A program made the translations under genes and the position numbers. Under the pieces are notes generated by a model that saw nothing but the letters and a program-made list of their open reading frames with translations, was not told the DNA's origin and ran no database searches. From Coriobacteriaceae bacterium (GTDB taxonomy: Bacteria; Actinomycetota; Coriobacteriia; Coriobacteriales; Coriobacteriaceae), in assembly GCA_902364975.1 (NCBI GenBank), contig CABJFQ010000009.1, forward strand, positions 1 through 64,000: DNA of 64,000 nucleotides, given 5' to 3'. Position 1 is the stretch's first letter. The number at the start of each line of letters is the position of its first letter. Positions 17,204 through 25,591 of this stretch are shown piece by piece.

Positions 17204-17287
17204 CGCCGCCTCCTTGGTGACGCTTGCGCAATTGCGCGTATCATACCCGCGCCCGCCCGATGTAAACCGGACGGGCGCCGCACTCAT

Positions 17288-18544
17288 CTACTTGTAATAC
17301 GTCTTGAACAGCTTAAAGTGGCGCAGCTTGGTGTGCCACATGCGCAGCCAGCGGTTAAAGACAAAGTCGCCCTTCATAAACGAAGGGTCGGCGCCCTTGC
17401 CTTCCTTGTCCAGGCGATGCACCTTAGCGCGCAGCTCGGGATCCTTGACGTACTTGTCGACGACGCCCATGGGAACGACCATCCACAGCGCCTCGTCCTG
17501 CGCCGTCACAAACTCCGGCTCAAACGGGCGGTTGAACACATACTCGTCCACCACATACTTGGCAACGTTAAAGCCGCTGTTAGTGACGTAGTAGTTGCTG
17601 CGACCTTGGCGCGTGTTGAAATCGAAGAACTTAAACGAGCCGTCGCGCTCGTCGTACTTAACGTCAAAGTTGGAATAGCCCACAAAGTGAAGGTCCTCGA
17701 GCAACTTGCGCACGCCGCCCATGAGCTCGTCATTGGGCTCGGTGATGATACAGGCGTGGTTGCCGACACCGTGAGGCTGATGCTCCTCGAGCAGCACGTG
17801 ACCCAGGCACATCATGCGCACCTTGCCGTTGCGGTCGGAATAACTGGTGAGCACGCGCATGTACTCGTCATTGCCGGGCACGCGATCCTGCAAGATCAGG
17901 TCGTCGGTGTAGCCGCTGGCATACGAGTCGCGAATGACCTGTTCCAGCTCGGCACGGTCGGCAATCTCATAGGCCTTTTTCTGGCCCTCGAACTCGTGCT
18001 GCCACCACATGATGCCGTCAGAAGGCTTCAGAATCATCGGGTAGGGAAAATCGATCTGGTCGAGCACTTCGGCAGGTGCCTCGCCTTGGGCGTTCAGCAT
18101 CGCCATGGTGAAGGTAAAGGTATGCGGATAGGGCACGCCATGCTTCTCGCACAGCTCGTAGAAGATCTCCTTCTTCTGACACTGCTCAAGCATGCTGTAG
18201 GGAGCGTAAGGCGCGACGATGTTATCCGCCAACTCATGGGCATCCTTGGCCTGAGCCACGAGGGCAACATAGTTATCGCCACAGCCCACAAGAACAATCG
18301 TCTTATCGGCATGCGCTTGGGCAATGCCGTTGACGGTCCTGAGCATCACGGGCATGGTATCGATATCCACGTTGGGCGTGTAGTCGATAATCTGGCTGCG
18401 GTACGCGGGACCCGTCTGGTACTTGCCAAAGACCAGGCTCTTGACCTGGTACTCCTCGTAGAAGGCGCGCGCCACCGAATAGGCGTTGATGTCGCCACCG
18501 AGCAGCACGGGAATAAACTCGCGCTCTGTAAACTGCAATGCCAT
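17288..18544 (-). CDS. ATP-grasp ligase, possible D-aspartate ligase
   Basis: A 418-residue ATP-grasp carboxylate-amine ligase. The N-terminal domain starts PVLLGGDINAYSVARAF. The central ATP-grasp includes YPMILKPSDG, LILQDRVPGNDEYMRVLTSY and the metal-binding FKFFDFNTRQGRSNYY. The length equals that of D-aspartate ligases such as enterococcal Aslfm (about 420 residues), which add D-Asp to the peptidoglycan stem peptide. The gene directly downstream encodes an aspartate-type racemase, as in the enterococcal pair. AGGAAG precedes the ATG. The ligase family is certain; the D-Asp and peptidoglycan role is inferred. Confidence 0.85.
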   Translation of the reverse strand: MALQFTEREFIPVLLGGDINAYSVARAFYEEYQVKSLVFGKYQTGPAYRSQIIDYTPNVDIDTMPVMLRTVNGIAQAHADKTIVLVGCGDNYVALVAQAKDAHELADNIVAPYAPYSMLEQCQKKEIFYELCEKHGVPYPHTFTFTMAMLNAQGEAPAEVLDQIDFPYPMILKPSDGIMWWQHEFEGQKKAYEIADRAELEQVIRDSYASGYTDDLILQDRVPGNDEYMRVLTSYSDRNGKVRMMCLGHVLLEEHQPHGVGNHACIITEPNDELMGGVRKLLEDLHFVGYSNFDVKYDERDGSFKFFDFNTRQGRSNYYVTNSGFNVAKYVVDEYVFNRPFEPEFVTAQDEALWMVVPMGVVDKYVKDPELRAKVHRLDKEGKGADPSFMKGDFVFNRWLRMWHTKLRHFKLFKTYYK

Positions 18545-18712
18545 GGAAACTTCCTATCATGAACTGCCCACACAACGGGCGGTCTTTGCGCAACTGATTT
18601 ATTCTAGCGTGCCAAACCGCCGGCGCCCAAAGCTCCACCGTATCTATGGCAATCGACGTAATCGTCCAGCACGAAGGCCAGCACGAAGACGGCGCTCACC
18701 GTTGTATGACAA

Positions 18713-18757
18713 CGGGCAATGAACCTACCATTGTTGTAGGATTCAACATGTTGCCCG
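18713..18757 (+). promoter_or_regulatory. Two-step hairpin in the MOSC gene leader
   Basis: CGGGCAA (18713-18719) pairs with TTGCCCG (18751-18757), enclosing CCTAC/GTAGG (18724-18740). The outer stem ends 8 bases before the AAAGG of the MOSC gene. It may be a regulatory leader; no known riboswitch class is recognised. The remaining 18545-18712 stretch shows no gene. Confidence 0.4.
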
Positions 18758-18776
18758 CCCCGTCGAAAGGTGCACC

Positions 18777-19409
18777 GTGCCCCAGGCTCATCCGATCAAC
18801 AACCCCATCATTGACGCCGCCAAGCGCGAACTTGCGGATCGTGCCCAGACGGCAGCTCCCCTACGCACCGCAAACGATGCTTACAACGGGCCTGCCCGTA
18901 TCGTCTCAATCAACACGTCGGAGCACAAAGGCACTCGCAAGTCGCCCGTCGCCGATGGACGCGACACCGTCATCGAGCAATTTGGCCTCGCTACCGATGC
19001 GCACGCCGGACATTGGCACCGCCAGGTCTCTTTTTTAGCCGCGGAGTCCATCCAGACGGCGCAGGCACGCGGGCTCGACGTACACGAGGGTGACTTTGGA
19101 GAGAACTTCACCACGCAAGGCATCAATCTACCCTCGCTCCCCCTGGGAACGCAGCTCAAGATTGGCAACGATGCCCTGGTCGAAATCAGTCAGATCGGTA
19201 AGGTCTGCCACACCCGCTGTGCCATCTACTATCTCGCCGGCGACTGTATCTTTCCCCACGAGGGCGTTTTCGGCGTGGTACTAAAGGGCGGAGAGGTCCA
19301 TACCGGCGACGAAATCCAGGTGGTCAAACTCGGCGACGGCACCTGTTCGTTCACCCCTGCCAAGGCCCTCGAAGAGATTGAGCTGGCTCGTCAAGAGGGC
19401 ACGCTGTAG
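18777..19409 (+). CDS. MOSC domain-containing protein
   Basis: A 210-residue protein made almost entirely of a MOSC domain (residues about 35-180), the beta-barrel found in molybdenum-cofactor sulfurases and YiiM/YuaD-type proteins. Motifs include the start VSINTSEHKGTRK, EGDFGENFTTQGI and the conserved-Cys segment IGKVCHTRCAIYY. The start is GTG at 18777 behind AAAGG. It stands alone, with no molybdopterin genes nearby. A role in sulphur or molybdenum-cofactor transfer is inferred from the domain only. Confidence 0.9.
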   Translation: MPQAHPINNPIIDAAKRELADRAQTAAPLRTANDAYNGPARIVSINTSEHKGTRKSPVADGRDTVIEQFGLATDAHAGHWHRQVSFLAAESIQTAQARGLDVHEGDFGENFTTQGINLPSLPLGTQLKIGNDALVEISQIGKVCHTRCAIYYLAGDCIFPHEGVFGVVLKGGEVHTGDEIQVVKLGDGTCSFTPAKALEEIELARQEGTL

Positions 19410-19535
19410 TTGTAAAACCCCACGTTGAGATAGCTTTTACAGCCCAAAACTCCTCTCAAACAGGGTTCCGTAACGTTAAAGTTGAACTCTATGGTTTCTC
19501 AACAATTCATCATAACTGCAGGTCAAAGCCAAGCC

Positions 19536-19581
19536 TCAAGTTCAACTTGACCTTTTGGAACCTTTAAGGTTCAAGTTGAGG
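19536..19581. promoter_or_regulatory. Operator-like palindromes before the secreted wall protein
   Basis: TCAAGTTCAACTTGA (19536-19550) is a perfect 15-bp palindrome. GGTTCAAGTTGAGG (19568-19581) repeats its core, and AAAGTTGAAC occurs again near 19480. CCTCAAGTT...AACTTGA resembles MerR/SoxR-class operators. TAGAAT at 19595-19600 could be the -10. Confidence 0.45.
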
Positions 19582-19642
19582 TCGAAAGCAGTAGTAGAAT
19601 ACCGTTCGAACCATAACCTACGATTGATTGCAGAGGGACTGG

Positions 19643-20776
19643 ATGCAGCATTCGAATCATCGCACCGCAGCGCTCATTGCGTCGAAGCCGGCTCGTATCA
19701 TCACGAGCGCCGCGCTCGCCGTTGCGCTGACGGCCACGCCGATGCTCTCCCCCGTTGCGGCGTATGCCGCCTCGCAGGCAACGCAGGACCAGCTTTCCGC
19801 AGCCCAGCAGAAGATCGAAGCCGCCACGAGCGCCTACAACGACGCCCGCACCAAACTCGATGACCTGCAAAAGCAGATTGACTCCAATGAGGCGAGCATC
19901 GAGGAAATCGAGGCTAAGCTTCCCGAGCAGCAGGCCAAGGCAAGCTCCGCCATGCGCGATCTGTACAAGTATCAGAAGGGTACCAATCCCATCGTGAGCT
20001 TCCTGGTCAATGCGCAGAGCCTGGGTGAGTTCATCACGACCTGCAAATACACCAACCAGATCACGAGCTCGAGCGTCGACGAGATCGAACAGCTCAATAA
20101 CATGCAAACCGAACTCGAGCAAAACAAGGCTGAGCTCCAGCAGGCCAAGTCTCAGCTTGAGGCAGAGCAGAAAAACGCCGAGGATGCGTTGGCTCAGGCC
20201 CAGCAGCTCCGCAGCGAGGCACAGGCAAAAGCCGAGCAGGAAAATGCCGCCGAGCTTGCCAAGCTTGAGGCCGATAAGGCCGCTGCCGCCGAGAAGCTCT
20301 CGGGCGAGGGCGTAAGCGGCAGCAATTCCAGCAGCCAGGCCACCAACACCAACACCACCATCGACACCACGGTGAACAACGCCAATACCGGTAACTCCGA
20401 TTACGATTCGTTCATTAATGAGTGGACGAGCCGCATCGACAATTATCTCGCCGGCTCCCCCATGGCAGGCCAGGGCTATAACTTTGCCGTCGCCGCTTGG
20501 AATACCGGTGTCGACCCCCGTTGGTCCCCCGCCATCGCCTGCATCGAGAGCACCAAGGGTGCTTATTGCGCCAATTCTTACAACGCCTGGGGCTGGAGTG
20601 CCCGTGGCGGCGGTTGGCGCAGCTTTGGCAGCTGGAGCGAGGGCATCTCCGCTCACGTTGCCTATCTGGGCGCCAACTACGGCTCCACCCTTACCCCGGC
20701 AGCGGCCAAAAAGTACTGCCCGCCCACGTGGCAGGACTGGTACAACAAAGTCGCCGCTCAGATGAACCGCATCTAG
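19643..20776 (+). CDS. Secreted coiled-coil cell-wall protein with a lysozyme-like domain
   Basis: A 377-residue exported protein. Residues 1-42 form a signal peptide (basic start, hydrophobic core, cleavage near YAAS). Residues about 45-225 are Ala/Gln/Glu-rich coiled coil like that of PcsB/CwlO-type peptidoglycan hydrolases. An Asn/Thr-rich spacer follows. The C-terminal 120 residues (WSPAIACIESTKGAYC, NAWGWSARGGGWRSFGSW) resemble the glucosaminidase/transglycosylase-like fold, with a candidate catalytic Glu in IEST. The ATG at 19643 follows GAGGG and is preferred to an upstream TTG. It probably remodels peptidoglycan. Confidence 0.85.
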   Translation: MQHSNHRTAALIASKPARIITSAALAVALTATPMLSPVAAYAASQATQDQLSAAQQKIEAATSAYNDARTKLDDLQKQIDSNEASIEEIEAKLPEQQAKASSAMRDLYKYQKGTNPIVSFLVNAQSLGEFITTCKYTNQITSSSVDEIEQLNNMQTELEQNKAELQQAKSQLEAEQKNAEDALAQAQQLRSEAQAKAEQENAAELAKLEADKAAAAEKLSGEGVSGSNSSSQATNTNTTIDTTVNNANTGNSDYDSFINEWTSRIDNYLAGSPMAGQGYNFAVAAWNTGVDPRWSPAIACIESTKGAYCANSYNAWGWSARGGGWRSFGSWSEGISAHVAYLGANYGSTLTPAAAKKYCPPTWQDWYNKVAAQMNRI

Positions 20777-20786
20777 GTGCAACTGC

Positions 20787-20815
20787 AAAGGGCCCCAATG
20801 GGGCCCTTTTCTTTT
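20787..20815. terminator. Bidirectional terminator
   Basis: AAAGGGCCCC and GGGGCCCTTT with an AAT loop, then TTTCTTTT. It serves the secreted wall protein gene on the plus strand and probably the convergent kinase gene. Confidence 0.85.
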
Positions 20816-22193
20816 AGGTAGCGGAGGTATCGACGACGCCGGTCGCATTGGCAACCGCGACTATGACGATCATGCATAGGAGCAGCACACCCAATGCCTT
20901 GAGCCAGAGTTTCGCGAGTTTCTTGCCGCGATAGCTGTCGAGCAGTGCGAATCGCCAACGAAGACGGCGCTTATCGAGCAGCGCAAAATGCATAAGCACC
21001 ATAAGGCCATCGACAAAGAAAAAATACTCGATTATGAGAAGCCACGTCGGGTAGCTTTGGTTTGCTCCCGTGGGGTGAAAGACGGCAAAGTGACTTCCGG
21101 CAAAAAACACAAGCAGCGAGAAGCAGACGAGCGTATTCCAAATGCGCCCCAGAGACTCCGGAACGCGAGAGAGCAGACCGCATGCAGCGGAGGCGGCAGG
21201 CCTAAGAAGCCCTGCGGGGTTCTGGAGCCCTTGGGGCGTCAACACCGTCTCCGAGGCCGGAGTACGGACAGGCGCAGGCGCAGGAGGCCGCACGGGGCGA
21301 CTTAGACCGTATGCCGCGCGCGTCGCCCGTCCCAACACTTCCGCGCTCGCAAAACGCTTGGCCGGGTCGAGCGCCATCGACATGCAGACGGCATCGGCAA
21401 GTGGAGTGGGAATGCCGTGCGCCTCGCATTGCTCGCGCATGTCGAGCCCTGGTTTAGGGTCGACTCCCGTCAAGCAGAAGAATAACAGGGCGCCAAGTGC
21501 GTAGACGTCGCTTCGCACGCTCGTCTGCCCAAACCCATACTGCTCGGGCGGCGCATAGGGTCGCGTGCCAAACTTGACGGTATCGGCATCGGCGCCGTCG
21601 CGCCATACGCGCGCGATCCCCAAGTCGATAATCACCAGCGATGAAAACGTCAGGCCGTCATCAAGCGTATAGTTGGCACCTGTCACGATGATATTCGACG
21701 GCTTGAGGTCGCGATGGATCACCGGCGCCGACGTCTCCCCCGCCATTGCAAAACCGGCGTGGAGCTCGCCCACGGCATCGCATAGGGCAGGATACATTTC
21801 GCGCGCATAATCGGGGGTAGCCCCCAGACGGTCCACCAGCGCCCCGAGCGTCTCCCCTTCGATGTATTCCATAACCACGTTGAGCTCGTCGCCCACACGA
21901 CGACAATCGACGATTCTGGGCAGGTGCTCAAAACGCCTGCCTGCCCGCTGGGCGGCAAACAGACGCTCGTATGCCCCGCCGATTTGAGCCGAAGCATCGA
22001 TGCGTTTACGGACAAAGGGGCCGAGCGAACCACCGCCGGTTCCTTCAAAGTACACGAGCTCGGTTGTTTCAACGGACGAGCGCTTAAGTACACGCTCCAC
22101 GCGATAGCTGTCGTCGCGACCGAGCGACGCCAGGTGCTCGGCAAGCGCTGCGGTCAGCTCGTCATCGGAATATGCTGTGGTCTGAGTATCCAT
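20814..22193 (-). CDS. Membrane serine/threonine protein kinase
   Basis: A 459-residue PknB-like kinase. The kinase domain (about 30-300) has the VAIK-equivalent Lys near 63 in VRKRID, the catalytic loop VIHRDLKPSN (near 158-167), the metal-binding DLG instead of DFG (190-192) and APPEQYG. A Pro-rich linker leads to three hydrophobic segments at the C terminus, so the kinase domain is probably cytoplasmic. The N-terminal lobe lacks a canonical glycine loop but has FEGTGGGSLG. Start choice is uncertain: ATGs at 22193, 22202 and 22205 and a start at 22223 are all possible. An HTH protein gene lies upstream in the same operon. Confidence 0.88.
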   Translation of the reverse strand: MDTQTTAYSDDELTAALAEHLASLGRDDSYRVERVLKRSSVETTELVYFEGTGGGSLGPFVRKRIDASAQIGGAYERLFAAQRAGRRFEHLPRIVDCRRVGDELNVVMEYIEGETLGALVDRLGATPDYAREMYPALCDAVGELHAGFAMAGETSAPVIHRDLKPSNIIVTGANYTLDDGLTFSSLVIIDLGIARVWRDGADADTVKFGTRPYAPPEQYGFGQTSVRSDVYALGALLFFCLTGVDPKPGLDMREQCEAHGIPTPLADAVCMSMALDPAKRFASAEVLGRATRAAYGLSRPVRPPAPAPVRTPASETVLTPQGLQNPAGLLRPAASAACGLLSRVPESLGRIWNTLVCFSLLVFFAGSHFAVFHPTGANQSYPTWLLIIEYFFFVDGLMVLMHFALLDKRRLRWRFALLDSYRGKKLAKLWLKALGVLLLCMIVIVAVANATGVVDTSAT

Positions 22194-22291
22194 AGCCTCC
22201 ATCATAGCGCAGAGCGCAGACACCCCATGGCATCCGCGCCCCGTTCGCTTGCATCGTTGTTCGGCAGCCCCACCGGCTCAGATATCAGCCG

Positions 22292-22714
22292 CTAACTCAC
22301 CGTCTCCTCACCAAAGCGATACAGCTCCTCGTTAACCTTTTGGAGGCTACACCCGCGATCGATGCAAAAGATGATAATCGCATCACGGCGATCCTTGCAG
22401 TTAAGGACGCTTACCCCGGCAGCCGTCAGCGCACGGTTGGTCTCCCTGAGCGTTAGCGCCATCGCAAAGGCAATCTGCAGCACCTTATTGCGACTCGGGT
22501 GACGCGCACCGGTAAAGATCTGATAGCCAAAGGTCTCATTGAGATCGGCCATACGAACCACGCGCGAGCGCTCCAAGCCCTTTTCCTGCAGCAGCTGCTT
22601 CAGGTAGTCCGAAAGCGACGGGGCGGCAAAGTCGTGCTCCCTGATATAGCCATCGATGTTCGGCGCATCGAGAAGCTCATTGAGCAACTCCTCGGTCAGC
22701 TTTTTATCGGGCAT
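22292..22714 (-). CDS. Helix-turn-helix-like partner of the kinase
   Basis: A 140-residue cytoplasmic protein of mostly helical character. Residues about 33-100 (SLSDYLKQLLQEKGLERSR, NETFGYQIFTGARHPSRNK) fit a degenerate XRE-type helix-turn-helix. Two Cys occur near residues 106 and 117. GGGGAGG precedes the ATG. It lies upstream of the serine/threonine kinase gene with a gap of about 100 bp, so the two are probably co-expressed. DNA binding is an inference; a phosphorylation target or adaptor role is equally open. Confidence 0.7.
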   Translation of the reverse strand: MPDKKLTEELLNELLDAPNIDGYIREHDFAAPSLSDYLKQLLQEKGLERSRVVRMADLNETFGYQIFTGARHPSRNKVLQIAFAMALTLRETNRALTAAGVSVLNCKDRRDAIIIFCIDRGCSLQKVNEELYRFGEETVS

Positions 22715-22746
22715 ACGACTTCACCTCCCCCAGTGCATGCAACATG

Positions 22747-23190
22747 CTAGAAACCGCTTACGTCCGAACGCTCCCAGCTAGCAACCTGGTCGGGAGACAC
22801 CGTACCCAGCGCCTCGAACTTCCAGGAGCCGCCCGCCTTCAGATGATTGGTGTTTGCAAGAGCCGTTCCAACCTGGTTGCCATCGGCATCATACAGAACA
22901 TACTCAATCTGAATGTAGCTCTTTTCCTTGTCCGTGTTATTGGTCAGCGTGCCCGTGATCTTATAGGCAAACTGATTGGAGGTGTCTTCAGCCTCATCAG
23001 CAATGGTATACGTTTCTTGCGGTTCTTTTTGCTCCTCAGCCTGCTGTGTCGCCTCGACAGGTTTTGCCGAATCGCTCGCAGACGAATCGGTTGAATTGCC
23101 ACCCATAGAGCCCACGGCACCGACGATAACCAGCACCACGATGACGCCTAGGACAATCTTGCCGATCGGCTTCTTTCCCTCTTTTGCCAT
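22747..23190 (-). CDS. Membrane-anchored FxLYD-type protein
   Basis: A 147-residue protein with a basic cytoplasmic start (MAKEGKKPIGK), one hydrophobic anchor (about 11-30), a Ser/Glu-rich linker and a C-terminal beta-sandwich of FxLYD type (FAYKITGTLTNNTDKEKSY, then EYVLYDADGNQVGTA). AAGGA precedes the ATG. Such domains usually lie outside the membrane; their function is unknown. The 164-bp gap upstream (23191-23354) holds only an inverted repeat CTACGAT/ATCGTAG. Confidence 0.8.
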   Translation of the reverse strand: MAKEGKKPIGKIVLGVIVVLVIVGAVGSMGGNSTDSSASDSAKPVEATQQAEEQKEPQETYTIADEAEDTSNQFAYKITGTLTNNTDKEKSYIQIEYVLYDADGNQVGTALANTNHLKAGGSWKFEALGTVSPDQVASWERSDVSGF

Positions 23191-23354
23191 TATTCATCCT
23201 TCCTACGATCCGGCTACCGCGCCGGCACACAGCACATCGTAGAAAGGATTGAACTTGAATTCATTAGCTGAGAGCTAAGGCTGCGGTAAACGGCCAATGC
23301 AGTTATCCAAACGCCGAGCAAACGCACTTTGCGCGACCGTCTGCTGGCAGCGCA

Positions 23355-23678
23355 TCAACCCACCGTGACGGATTCCCCAGTAAAGGTGCTCACAAGCAAC
23401 AGGATAAAGAAGGCCAAATAGCTGATGCTCAGCAGGTAGGCGATGACCAAAAAGACAATCCATCCTACATTGGTCTTACCGTCGGCGCGGCGCTGTTCAC
23501 GACTGCGATAAAGCCAAATCGTCACGCCGATGGCAGTGATAAACAGTACGAGTGCCGCCGCAGCCAGCCCAGCAAGTGCAAACATCACGCCTATACTCAC
23601 AGCAATAACCGGGAGCAGCAGCAAGCCGCACCCGCAACCGCCCGGACTATATACAGCAGACTGTCGGCGTCGCCTCAT
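23355..23678 (-). CDS. Small three-helix membrane protein
   Basis: A 107-residue membrane protein: basic N terminus, a Gly/Cys-rich segment (PGGCGCGLLLLP), two long hydrophobic helices, a short basic loop (YRSREQRRADGK) and a third helix. No family is recognised. The ATG at 23678 lies just after a run of nine G on the coding strand, which forms or overlaps its ribosome binding site. Confidence 0.7.
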   Translation of the reverse strand: MRRRRQSAVYSPGGCGCGLLLLPVIAVSIGVMFALAGLAAAALVLFITAIGVTIWLYRSREQRRADGKTNVGWIVFLVIAYLLSISYLAFFILLLVSTFTGESVTVG

Positions 23679-23683
23679 CGCCA

Positions 23684-23692
23684 CCCCCCCCC
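23684..23692. repeat. Mononucleotide tract of nine C (G on the coding strand)
   Basis: The tract sits 5 bases before the ATG of the small membrane protein gene and occupies its ribosome-binding-site position. Length changes by slippage would alter site spacing. Confidence 0.85.
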
Positions 23693-23706
23693 ATCATCTT
23701 TGAGCA

Positions 23707-24048
23707 CTACAGTGCGATGGCCTGCTGAACAGGAACGATCTTATCGAGTTCCGGTTCAATCCGCCTTTTCTCGGCCTCAAGGTCAAACGCCACCTGAGCG
23801 CGCAGCCAATAACCATCCGTCAGGCCAAAATAACGGCAAAGACGGAGGTCGGTGTCGGCCGTCACGCGACGTTTTCCCAAGACAATCTGCCCGATACGCT
23901 GAGCCGGAATCCCGGTCTCTTTCGCAAGGCGATATTGAGAAATGCCCATGGGAACAAGAAACTCCTCTTTGAGAAGCTCACCAGGAGTCACCGGCGACAA
24001 CAAATCGGCCGAAGTCTCATCACTTGTGATAATCGACGATTTCGACAT
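23707..24048 (-). CDS. higA: HigA antitoxin
   Basis: A 113-residue HigA-type antitoxin with an XRE helix-turn-helix: PGELLKEEFLVPMGISQYRL followed by AKETGIPAQRIGQIVLGKR and the family tail ADTDLRLCRYFGLTDGYW. It neutralises HigB and represses the shared promoter. It overlaps the end of higB by 29 bp, so translation is coupled. The longer frame upstream runs inside higB and is not used. Confidence 0.92.
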   Translation of the reverse strand: MSKSSIITSDETSADLLSPVTPGELLKEEFLVPMGISQYRLAKETGIPAQRIGQIVLGKRRVTADTDLRLCRYFGLTDGYWLRAQVAFDLEAEKRRIEPELDKIVPVQQAIAL

Positions 24049-24301
24049 TCCAAGCCATCTCCTGTCTCCACTCAAAGCAGACCCGATAGCGCTCGTTAAC
24101 ACGGATGCTATATTGACCGGCACGATCGCCCTTCAAAGCTTCCAGGCGGTTGCCCGGTGGAACGCGAAGATCATCAAGCGAAGCACAAACCTGCAGTTGG
24201 CGAATCTTCCTCAACGCAACACGCTCAAAGGGCACGAACCTCCTGACCCGCACACCCATGGCAAAGCGTTCGGTATCCTCATCTTTATACGATGCAATCA
24301 T
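24020..24301 (-). CDS. higB: HigB toxin (RelE/ParE superfamily)
   Basis: A 93-residue ribosome-dependent mRNA interferase of the HigB family. Typical motifs are present: FVPFERVALRKIRQLQVC, LEALKGDRAGQYSIRVNERY, RVCFEWR and the C-terminal VEIVDYHK. AAGG precedes the ATG. The toxin gene comes first and the antitoxin second, the usual higBA order. Full length and motifs suggest an active toxin. Confidence 0.92.
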   Translation of the reverse strand: MIASYKDEDTERFAMGVRVRRFVPFERVALRKIRQLQVCASLDDLRVPPGNRLEALKGDRAGQYSIRVNERYRVCFEWRQEMAWNVEIVDYHK

Positions 24302-24312
24302 AGTATCGCCTT

Positions 24313-24358
24313 ACGTTAGTAACGTCAAACGTTTCTATAGACTTACATCTCTATTATA
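24313..24358 (-). promoter_or_regulatory. higBA promoter and operator
   Basis: TATAAT on the minus strand (24353-24358) is a consensus -10. ACGTTAGTAACGT (24313-24325) is a perfect palindrome between this -10 and the higB start, with an overlapping ACGTcaaACGT, and is the probable HigA operator. Confidence 0.7.
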
Positions 24359-24403
24359 TCGTACGTTTGTTCGTATTTTCTAGAACAAATAGTCCTTCAC
24401 GCC

Positions 24404-25591
24404 TTAGTCAAGCAAAAGCAATCGTTTGTAGACATCGAGGCCTTTGAGTAGGATTTCCTCGTCGAAGAGCATGGTATCGGTATGCAGAGCGCTCGTGGCA
24501 TAGGCGGGGCAGTCATCCGAATCGCTCGGGTTTTCTTGTCCCTCTGGCACGCCCGTGCCCAGCAAGAAGAACACGCCCGGCAGATGGCGCTGATAGAAAG
24601 CAAAGTCCTCGGCAATTAGCAGCGGCTCGTCCACAAGTTGCAGCTCGGACAAGGCAGGCGCAATGTGGGCGAACAGCTCGGGGTCGTTATCGACTGGCGG
24701 ATAGCCCTCGGCAAAATCGAGGTCATATGTACAGCCCGTTGCGGCACAGGCATCGTCCAGCACGCGACGCACGCCCTCGCGCGCGCGGTCGAACATGTCG
24801 TCCGTAAACACACGTAGGCTGCCAGCAACATGGGCCTCCCCCGCCACCGCATTGCAGACGGTGCCGGCCCGCAGCAGGCCGAACTTACCAATGCAGGGCT
24901 CGTCGGCACCCAACTCGTCCATGAGCTCGCGCTCGGAAACCAAGAACTTGGCAGCCGCCAGCGCCGTATCGTGCGACTCCTCGACCGGAACGCCATAGGT
25001 CTTAGCGATATGGATGCTCGTCCCGTGAATATGAATGTGTGTCTCGCTTGAGCGCGCCAGCAGCGGACCGGAGCAGCTCGCCAACGTGCCGGCGGGCAGA
25101 TCGGGCCACACGTGGAAGCCGAAGATGCGATCCGCCCCGTAACGCTCGAACACGCCGCTCTCGCACACCGTCTTGGCACCACCGGTCGTTTCCTCGGCCG
25201 GCTGAAACACAAAGAGCACATTGCGCTTAATGGCGCCCGGCCGCTCACGGATCGTACGGTCGACAAAGGTTGCCACCGCGAGAGCCATGGCCATGTGACC
25301 GTCGTGACCGCACGCATGCATCTTACCGGGATGCGTCGAGGCAAAGGCCGCGCCCGATGCCTCCGCGATGGGCAGGGCGTCCATGTCGGCGCGAATCGCC
25401 GTGGCATGCGCGGCGCCCGTACCGGCATCGAAGAAAGCGCAGACGCAGCTGGGACACGGATGGGTCACCTCGCAGGCGAGCGGAGCGAGCACGCCCTCGA
25501 TATAGGCGATGGTTTGCGGAAGATCGAAGTCGAGCTCCGGAATGCGGTGCAAGTCGCGACGATAACGACGGAGTTCTTGGAGCTCGGTCAT
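24404..25591 (-). CDS. M20 family amidohydrolase, possible N-acetyl-diaminopimelate deacetylase
   Basis: A 395-residue cytoplasmic metallopeptidase of family M20 (amidohydrolase/YkuR-like). It has RRDLHRIPEL, DMDALP, the metal ligands of HACGHDGHMAMAL (near 97-109), PAEETTGGA with the catalytic Glu, and a late AEDFAFY. The ATG at 25591 follows AAAGGA and was chosen over a longer frame. It is divergent from the lysine-riboswitch operon, whose dapH makes N-acetylated intermediates. Deacetylation of N-acetyl-diaminopimelate is therefore a good inference; general N-acyl-amino-acid hydrolase is the alternative. Confidence 0.88.
   Translation of the reverse strand: MTELQELRRYRRDLHRIPELDFDLPQTIAYIEGVLAPLACEVTHPCPSCVCAFFDAGTGAAHATAIRADMDALPIAEASGAAFASTHPGKMHACGHDGHMAMALAVATFVDRTIRERPGAIKRNVLFVFQPAEETTGGAKTVCESGVFERYGADRIFGFHVWPDLPAGTLASCSGPLLARSSETHIHIHGTSIHIAKTYGVPVEESHDTALAAAKFLVSERELMDELGADEPCIGKFGLLRAGTVCNAVAGEAHVAGSLRVFTDDMFDRAREGVRRVLDDACAATGCTYDLDFAEGYPPVDNDPELFAHIAPALSELQLVDEPLLIAEDFAFYQRHLPGVFFLLGTGVPEGQENPSDSDDCPAYATSALHTDTMLFDEEILLKGLDVYKRLLLLD

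Noticed and set aside
16799..18562. A 587-codon plus-strand frame opposite the ATP-grasp ligase and racemase genes
   Set aside because: It spans two real minus-strand genes and their gap; composition is typical of an antisense shadow.
18646..19038. A 130-codon plus-strand frame before and across the MOSC start
   Set aside because: Different frame from the MOSC domain, no ribosome binding site, crosses the leader hairpins.
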